Source of the DNA: Chlorobiota bacterium
Lineage (GTDB): Bacteria; Bacteroidota; Bacteroidia; Bacteroidales; VadinHA17
Assembly (NCBI GenBank): GCA_013152085.1
Contig: JAADHC010000069.1
Span: 1 to 37,820, forward strand
Direction of reading: 5' to 3'
Length of the DNA: 37,820 nucleotides
Part shown: in pieces, positions 31,770 through 37,820 of the stretch
Layout of the letters: the number at the start of each line of letters is the position of its first letter
Position numbering within the stretch: position 1 is the stretch's first letter
Made by a program: the position numbers and the translations under genes
Notes under the pieces: model-generated
Told to the model about the DNA's origin: nothing
Database searches by the model: none
Seen by the model: the letters and a program-made list of their open reading frames with translations, nothing else

Positions 31770-34022
31770 ATGAAGCATCAGCCGGAAACTCCTGTCTTTG
31801 TTATACGCAACCGTTTCATCGGTTTTTTTATGTTCATCCTGATCATTTCCCATATTTCCCCTTTATCTGCACAGATCAACCGTGAGAACTTCAGGTTGCC
31901 GGTCCGTAAAACCCATCAGCCTGTTATTATTGACGGCGTACTGGATGATCCCTGCTGGCAGCATGCGGATAAGGCAAAAGATTTTTTCAGGATATTGCCG
32001 ATTGATACCGGCCAGGCCAAAGCACAAACAATTGTAATGGTCTCCTATGATGATGAGACCCTGTATATGGGGATTATCTGTTATGATCCGACTCCCGGAA
32101 AACGGCCTGTCGAATCCCTCCGGCGTGACTTTAGTTTTCCTAAGAATGATAATTTCCTGGTCTTTATGGATACCTATAATGATTATACCAACGGTTTTTC
32201 CTTTGGTGTTTCGGCAGCCGGTGCACAATGGGATGGGATCCAGGCCAACGGGGGTTATGTATCCCTCAACTGGGACTGTAAATGGCGTTCGGCGGTGAAA
32301 AACGAACCTGACCGGTGGGTTGCCGAGTTTGCCATACCTTTTCATAGTATCCGTTACCGGAAGGGTTCACAAACCTGGGGTATCAATTTCAGCCGTCTCG
32401 ATCTGAAGACAAACGAAAAATCAAGCTGGGCACCGGTTCCACGACAATTCCAATCGGCCAATCTCGCTTTTACCGGAAGCATGATTTTTGACGAACCTCT
32501 GCCACCTCCAGGGCTGCAGTATTCTCTTATTCCTTATGTCATGGGAAAATCTTCATATAATCCGCAACAATCACCTGTATCGAATTCAGGCCTGGGTGCG
32601 GGGATGGATGTCAAGATCACACCGGCGCCTTCAATGAACCTCGATCTTACTTTCAGCCCGGATTATTCACAGGTTGAGGTTGACCAGCAGGTGACCAATC
32701 TTGATCGTTTCGAGCTCTTCTTCCCCGAAAAACGGCAATTTTTTCTGGAAAACAGCGATCTGTTTGCCAACCTGGGCAGTGAAACTGTCCGGCCCTTCTT
32801 TTCCCGGCGTATCGGATTGAACCAGCCTGTTATAGCCGGAGGGCGACTGAGCGGAAATATCAACGATAACAACCGTATCGGGTTAATGAACATCCAGACG
32901 GTTTCCTCTGAATCCTGGACACCGAACATTGGTTCGCCCATGAATACCCCGACCGGAAACAACCATGCGGAAAATCTGCCTTCCAACTATAGTGTGGCCG
33001 TATGGCAGCACAATGTATTCAGTCGTTCAAATATTACGGCATTTATGGTTAACCGGCAGCTGACAGGACAAGCCGCGGATACGGTGCCGGGAAGTAAATA
33101 TAACCGGGTTGCCGGTTTGGAATATAACCTGGCCAGTGAAGACAGCCGCTGGACCGGAAAGTTTTTTTATCACCGGGTTTTTCAGGAGAGTAATAACAGT
33201 GATGCATCATCCCTGGCTGCCGATATTCAGTACAATACGCAGCAGCTGGCCCTGCGTCTGGCTCAGACATGGGTGGGTGAAAATTATATCGCAGAAACCG
33301 GTTATGTCCCGCGCAACGGATATTATGCCGTCATGCCGTCGGCAGGATATAAATTTTATCCTGCATCCGAGAAGCTGGCAAACCACGGTCCAATTATAAA
33401 AGGGCTTATTTACTACAATACCGGATTGGAAAGGACCGAGCATAACCTGACGGCAGGGTATGGTTTTGAATGGCTCAACCGAAGTAAACTGGGCTTCTCT
33501 GTAGAGGATCACTATATCCTTTTACAGAAACCGTTTGACCCGACAAATACCGGAGGGGATTCACTGCAGACGGGAACAGATTATCAATGGAATAACGCGA
33601 TACTTACCTGGAATTCTGATCCCCGCAATCTTTTCAATATCGAAATTAGTGGCGGTTATGGTGGCTATTTTAACGGCACGCGGTTACATTTCGAAAGTTC
33701 GCTGAACTATCGCTGGCAGCCCTATGCAAACTTTTCACTGGTTTCGGCATGGAACAGGATACAATTACCTGCTCCTTATACCAGTACAGACCTTCTGCTT
33801 GTTGGCCCGAAACTGGACATTACCTTTACCGATAAGCTCTTTTTTACTACCTATGTTCAATACAATAACCAGATTGACAACATCAATGTAAACCTGCGGA
33901 TCCAGTGGCGTTTTGCCCCGGTATCAGATCTGTTTATTGTCTATACCGGCAACTCCACACCTGATGGTCTCGTAAACCAAAACCGTGCATTAGTCGTGAA
34001 ATTGTCATACTGGTTTCACTAA
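31770..34022 (+). CDS. CBM9-like/DUF5916 outer-membrane protein, paralogue 2
   Basis: A 750-residue protein with a long signal peptide ('FIGFFMFILIISHISPLSAQ', cleavage near residue 35). The CBM9-like domain covers about 45-240 ('QPVIIDGVLDDPCWQHADKA', 'LYMGIICYDPTPG', 'DNFLVFMDTYNDYTNGF', 'VAEFAIPFHSIRYRKG'). The DUF5916 barrel follows, with 'FELFFPEKRQFFLENSDLF' and 'FFSRRIGLNQPV', and ends 'ALVVKLSYWFH', a typical barrel C-terminus. It has the same architecture as the protein at 5259-7418 but is clearly diverged. Function is unknown; exported, outer-membrane association is inferred from the terminal strands. It appears monocistronic; nothing complete follows on this strand. Confidence 0.85.
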   Translation: MKHQPETPVFVIRNRFIGFFMFILIISHISPLSAQINRENFRLPVRKTHQPVIIDGVLDDPCWQHADKAKDFFRILPIDTGQAKAQTIVMVSYDDETLYMGIICYDPTPGKRPVESLRRDFSFPKNDNFLVFMDTYNDYTNGFSFGVSAAGAQWDGIQANGGYVSLNWDCKWRSAVKNEPDRWVAEFAIPFHSIRYRKGSQTWGINFSRLDLKTNEKSSWAPVPRQFQSANLAFTGSMIFDEPLPPPGLQYSLIPYVMGKSSYNPQQSPVSNSGLGAGMDVKITPAPSMNLDLTFSPDYSQVEVDQQVTNLDRFELFFPEKRQFFLENSDLFANLGSETVRPFFSRRIGLNQPVIAGGRLSGNINDNNRIGLMNIQTVSSESWTPNIGSPMNTPTGNNHAENLPSNYSVAVWQHNVFSRSNITAFMVNRQLTGQAADTVPGSKYNRVAGLEYNLASEDSRWTGKFFYHRVFQESNNSDASSLAADIQYNTQQLALRLAQTWVGENYIAETGYVPRNGYYAVMPSAGYKFYPASEKLANHGPIIKGLIYYNTGLERTEHNLTAGYGFEWLNRSKLGFSVEDHYILLQKPFDPTNTGGDSLQTGTDYQWNNAILTWNSDPRNLFNIEISGGYGGYFNGTRLHFESSLNYRWQPYANFSLVSAWNRIQLPAPYTSTDLLLVGPKLDITFTDKLFFTTYVQYNNQIDNINVNLRIQWRFAPVSDLFIVYTGNSTPDGLVNQNRALVVKLSYWFH

Positions 34023-34140
34023 AACCTCCGTCCGGATATTTCGAGACACGGTTCACTCCGCTCAACGCGCTTCAATAATTTGGGAGAAACAAAGGATCAT
34101 TTCTTATTAATACTCCACCCGAATTTCAATCCAAAAATAA

Positions 34141-34362
34141 ACCAAACCTGAACTTCAATTAATTAAGCTGGTTATTGGGATTGAAAGCGGAGAATTTATC
34201 AACCGTTGTGGCTTTGGCTTGAAAAGCTGTGATGCTGACCATCCTTGTCCTCTGCATGATAAGTACGCATCTATACGTAAGTCAATTCATAAGCTCCTAT
34301 CTACCGACACCATACAATCCCTTGCCGGCAAATATGCTTTTCATTCCTACAGGTTGATGTAA
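34141..34362 (+). pseudogene. Rrf2-family regulator, C-terminal remnant
   Basis: The frame between stops at 34138 and 34360 has no start codon. It reads 'RCGFGLKSCDADHPCPLHDK' followed by 'YASIRKSIHKLLSTDTIQSL'. This is the C-terminal part of an Rrf2-type regulator: the three cysteines in C-x7-C-x5-C spacing are where these proteins carry Fe-S or redox ligands, followed by the 'HD-x-IR---L' helix. The winged-helix N-terminus (about 90 residues) is missing; the 120 bp upstream shows no trace of it. The cysteines are intact, so decay by truncation is likely recent. Confidence 0.75.
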
Positions 34363-34388
34363 GGTGAATAAGATCAAGGTATCTCATT

Positions 34389-35201
34389 TCACCATACCAG
34401 ACTATCTGCAGTTACCGTACATGCCGCAAAGTAGCCCAGCGCACCGCCATTCAGGTTGCCTGCCACATTCCCGGGCTGAACATCAAAAATACTTCCTCTC
34501 CAGGCAGTTTCGGAAAGGAGGGTACGCAGGTATTCCTGGTAACCGGGTTCCAGGGAATATTTTTTACGGATGATCTTTGTTCCCCGCGGAAAGCGAACCT
34601 GTTCCTCTCCGGGTTTGAACAGGGCATTAGCATCAATATTCTGTAATGTGTAATGCCTGAAAAAAGCATGTGTTTTTTCCGGAGGCAAGGTGTCATAACC
34701 AGGGACTGCTGACCAATCGAGATAATACTCTTTCATGGCAGGGATGTCACTCTCGGCAGGGACAAGGATAAACAGCGAATCTTCGTCTCCCGTGGGACGG
34801 ATGTCCGGAGGGTTAAGTGGTGTCACGGGAACCATGGATGCATCGGCTGTATATTCATGTCCGTTGATGTTTATATAGAGTAAATATCTTTTATTGTTTA
34901 CACCCTGTATATTGGAAGGCGTAAGATAAAGGCCGGGTGTTTCAGCAGATTCATGGAGAATCCATGTAGTACTAAAATCAGTGATGCCAACCAATGCCCC
35001 GCTGACCGGCTTAAAATCTTCGTTAGGTGTACCTGCCGACCAGGTCAGAATCACCCGATGTGCTTTATACTCGTTTGTGATCATTCCGTCAACGGCAAGC
35101 CTGGTACCACTGTCGGTCGGGAACACCCAGTTTACGGGCTCTTCGCAGGAGCCCAGCACCAGCAGAAAGATTATCAGATATGAAAATTTCGTTCTCATCA
35201 T
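34389..35201 (-). CDS. DUF4249 lipoprotein, partner of the TonB-dependent receptor
   Basis: A 270-residue protein. The lipoprotein signal ends 'FLLVLGSCEEP' (Cys about 19). The mature part matches the DUF4249 pattern: 'RLAVDGMITNEYKAHRVILTWS', 'VSGALVGITD', 'PGLYLTPSNIQGVNNKRYLL', 'GHEYTADASMVPVTPL', and a C-terminal 'GNLNGGALGYFAACTVTADS'. DUF4249 genes in Bacteroidota are regularly found directly after TonB-dependent receptors and are probably the surface lid or binding partner, in the manner of SusD. The receptor stop overlaps this start by one base (TGATG), indicating translational coupling. Since the receptor here is frameshifted, this gene may have lost its partner. Confidence 0.85.
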   Translation of the reverse strand: MMRTKFSYLIIFLLVLGSCEEPVNWVFPTDSGTRLAVDGMITNEYKAHRVILTWSAGTPNEDFKPVSGALVGITDFSTTWILHESAETPGLYLTPSNIQGVNNKRYLLYININGHEYTADASMVPVTPLNPPDIRPTGDEDSLFILVPAESDIPAMKEYYLDWSAVPGYDTLPPEKTHAFFRHYTLQNIDANALFKPGEEQVRFPRGTKIIRKKYSLEPGYQEYLRTLLSETAWRGSIFDVQPGNVAGNLNGGALGYFAACTVTADSLVW

Positions 35202-37820
35202 CAGAATTTGAAATGGTAATGAATGGATGGAATGGTCTGGAAGATATAGATTTGCGTAGTGACCAGATTGGGTTGTCTGTAATAATTGACGGGTACGGTG
35301 AGTTGTCTGTTTTCGAGAATGATTTTGTTATAATTAATTTCCCAGGGATTTTTCCTGCCGTAGAAATTAAAAAGGGAAAAACTGAGGTCGTGTTCGAATT
35401 TTCCGGGATGCCTGTTCAGATGAAAAGTAACCGAGAGATCAAGACGATGATAAGGAGGAAGACGGTCATTGTTTTTTGCCTCATAATACGGTACCGAATA
35501 GCCCCGGTAATCATAAAATGAGGTAGGAGCGGAAAACGGGGAGCCTGATTGAATCAACCATTGTGCAGAAGCTTCCCAACGGGTGTGGATGTTATAATGA
35601 AGCAGCAATGAAAAACTGTGTGGCCGGTCGTAATAGACAGGGTAGGGGTTCGCATTGTTGAGTTCCGGGATATATAATGTAACATGAGAGAATGCATACC
35701 CGGCCTGCCCCGTAAGCCGTCCTTTTGTTTTGGCGATGGTGATTTCCAGTCCTGCCCCGGTAGCAGTACCGGATCTTAGCTCTCCTTCGAGGGCGGAATT
35801 TAACAGTAAACGTGCGTGGTCGTTGTAATCGATCTGGTTAAGCATTTCTTTCAACCATCCCTGTACTTTAAAACTGTATCCCTTTGGAGTCCATAACTTC
35901 CGGTATCCGATATCCAGTTGATGTGCTTTTTGAGGGGCGAGCGAAGGTCCGCTCGGTAGCCATACCTCAAAAGAGGTAAACGGACTTACCGAGTTACTTA
36001 TCATTTGCATAAACTGTGTCGTAAGGCTGTAGCCAGCTTCAAAAATGCGATTTTTTCCGGCATTTAGCCTGACAGCTACCCTTGGTTCCAGTGCCATCCG
36101 GTTGTGATAAAATTTTCCTGCAGGGTAATAAACAGTTTTCGTTACACGGTGTTGTTCATCATATCTGTTTTCCCAGGTAGCACCGATATTTGCCCAACCG
36201 GAAAACCTGAGTCCGTAATCAAACATTATTTTTCCCAATGTTGTTTCGTGGCGGATATAAGTCCCGTAACTTATCGTGTTGCGTATTGGTACCAGTGTTC
36301 CCGTCCATCCGGCGATCTGTCCCCGGTAAGTGAGGTTCCCGGGATTGAAATTAAACCCTCCAATCCACGTGCCTGCCCGTAAAGTACTGTGTGAGGAGAG
36401 AAACCAGGAAAGGTCACTTTTAAGGTTGATATTGGATATGTGTGAGTGCCAGCTAATACGGTCTTCAAAAGAAGTGTAAAGGTCATAGTCATAGCTGCTG
36501 GCGGATAATGTGGTGTTCATGAAAAAATCAGGCCGGAGAATATGATACCACCGGATACTGCCGGAAAGATTCTGCCAGGCAAGCCCTGACGAGTTACCGG
36601 TAGATTGACCCTGACGGAAAATATCCCGGCCCGCATATCCCGAAATAAAAAGGCGGTTATTCTGGTTGACGATGAGGTTGTATTTGCCGTTAAGATCAAA
36701 GAAACGCAGCTTATCGAGCAGCGGATTCTGTTGCCTGAAAAACCAGTCGAACCAGGAACGGCGGGCTGACAGGAAAAAAGAACTGCGGTCTTTTTTTACC
36801 GGTCCCTCAACGGATGCTTTGGCACTGATCAGGCCGAGGCTTCCTTCGGTTTTAATCTCTTTCATGTTGCCATCCCGTGTCCGGATATCAATAACCGAGG
36901 AGAGTCTTCCGCCGACATTTGCGGGAAAAGGGCCTTTGTACACCTTGATATCTTTCACCGCTTCGGGGATAATTGTGGAAAAGAGTCCCAGGAGGTGAGA
37001 TGGGTTAAAGAGGGGGGCATCGTCAAGCATCACCAGGTTCTGGTCGCGGTTTCCGCCACGGACAAAGAAAAAGGTTGAGCCGTCACCAAAAAGATTAATA
37101 CCCGGAATGGTTTCAAGCGATTTGATTACATCGTACTCTCCAAAGAATGCCGGCATCTGTTCCACCTGCCTGGGGGGTACAATGGTAGTCCCATTATTTT
37201 CTGCAGTGAACAATTCCGTCTGATCCAGGACAATCTTAACTTCTTCGAGTCTGGTAGTATCTTCCCTGAGCGAAACATTCAGGATGAGATGAGATTTTGC
37301 GACAGGTCAAAGGGTATTTCGACAGACTTGTAACCGATGTATGAAACCGTTAGGTGGTGGTTTCCGGTTGCCAGCGGAAGGGAATAGTATCCGTAAGCAT
37401 TGGTGACTGTTCCCTCGGATGCTCCGTCAATAGTGAGGGTTGCTCCGATCATGCCGGATGATTGCTCCCGGATAAAGCCGCTGAGGACATAATATGTTTT
37501 TCCAGGCTTAACCGGTTTTGCCGGTCCGGGGAGAAGTAAAATCCGGCTGCGGCGTATCATGTAGTGACATTGTGCGGCTGCTGCCAGTTTTTGAAGGATA
37601 AGTGTGAGGGGTTCGTCTTTAGCATGCAGTGTTATGGGAACGGAGGTATCTATGCGATCGGAGCTGTAGGCAAATTGAAGTCCGGTGTGGCTGGAAATAA
37701 CGGCCATTGCGCTGTCCATGGGAATATTAGAGAAATCTACAGACAAACGGATATCTCCTGCGAGCTCTTGTGCTTGCAATGGAAATGCGGCAACCAGTAA
37801 ACAAAGAAAAATAAGATTGG
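35201..37820 (-). pseudogene. TonB-dependent receptor with STN and carboxypeptidase-regulatory domains, frameshifted, N-terminus beyond window
   Basis: The window edge falls in the signal peptide ('LIFLCLLVAAFPLQAQ'). The first frame (to TGA at 37279) encodes a secretin/TonB short N-terminal domain ('IPMDSAMAVISSHTGLQFAY') and a CarboxypepD-regulatory-like domain ('VLSGFIREQSSGMIGATL', 'GYYSLPLATGNHHLTVSYIG'). The second frame has the plug ('FFVRGGNRDQNLVMLDD', 'VYKGPFPANVGGRLSSVIDI') and a 22-strand-type barrel ending in Phe. The frames meet at a 5-bp tandem duplication (37284-37293); removing one unit restores 'SQNLILNVSLRED'. Such receptors import large ligands through the outer membrane with TonB. 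The STN domain would normally allow signalling through an anti-sigma/ECF pair, which would lie beyond the window. As written no full receptor is made; a sequencing error is the alternative. Confidence 0.85.
37284..37293. repeat. 5-bp tandem duplication (ATGAG x2) causing the receptor frameshift
   Basis: The plus strand reads ATGAGATGAG followed by AT. Deleting one five-base unit joins the STN/carboxypeptidase-regulatory frame to the plug/barrel frame without any residue out of place. Confidence 0.85.

Overview
The window looks like a chromosome segment of a Bacteroidota bacterium, most likely in or near the Bacteroidales/Marinilabiliales. The evidence is a carboxypeptidase-regulatory/TonB-dependent receptor with a DUF4249 lipoprotein partner, two CBM9-like/DUF5916 outer-membrane proteins, a FISUMP domain fragment, and Bacteroidota-type -7 promoter boxes (TAnnTTTG, several with TTG or TTTG about 19-20 bp upstream) ahead of many genes. 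No rRNA, tRNA, CRISPR array, transposase or integrase was recognised.

Left end (1-2820) is a decayed, repeat-rich accessory zone. It holds a FISUMP fragment with an in-frame stop, an AT-rich outer-membrane-type protein, and a tandem duplication of a yjbQ-GxxExxY unit in which one yjbQ copy is intact, the other carries an internal deletion, and both GxxExxY genes are broken. A 49-bp dyad repeat lies between yjbQ and GxxExxY in each copy. A palindromic TACGTAG element then occurs on both sides of an arsenic-resistance operon (arsR-arsC-acr3, 5029 to 3191, minus strand), whose promoter overlaps two inverted repeats.

The middle (5259-13439) is mainly housekeeping: a DUF5916 protein; an ACT-domain protein divergent from lysC across a perfect 10-bp-arm inverted repeat; lysC-lysA overlapping by 11 bp; and a TrpB2-type tryptophan synthase beta chain preceded by a complete ribosome-mediated trp attenuator (a leader peptide with four consecutive Trp codons and mutually exclusive 1:2, 2:3 and 3:4 stems). 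Next comes a membrane protein with a histidine-kinase dimerisation/H-box segment and a receiver but no ATPase domain.

13495-24214 is a divergent glycan-utilisation locus. Minus strand: a Tat-exported GH109-type enzyme, an SSS-family sodium:solute symporter and an N-acetylhexosamine-1-kinase-like kinase. Plus strand: a GbsR/MarR-type regulator, a short ORF starting with a GH29 fucosidase-like motif, L-fucose isomerase and a 1187-residue GH2 lipoprotein. Two oppositely directed promoters and an 8-bp-arm inverted repeat lie in the 172-bp gap. The enzymes point to N-acetylhexosamine- and fucose-containing glycans as substrate (inference).

24430-30290 pairs a stand-alone CheD deamidase with a 1617-residue multi-PAS/GAF hybrid histidine kinase whose N-terminal coiled coil is built of QQ heptads resembling chemoreceptor modification sites. 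The right end holds a secreted CE1-type esterase, a second DUF5916 protein, an Rrf2-family remnant, and a DUF4249/TonB-dependent receptor pair in which the receptor is frameshifted by a 5-bp tandem duplication and runs off the window.
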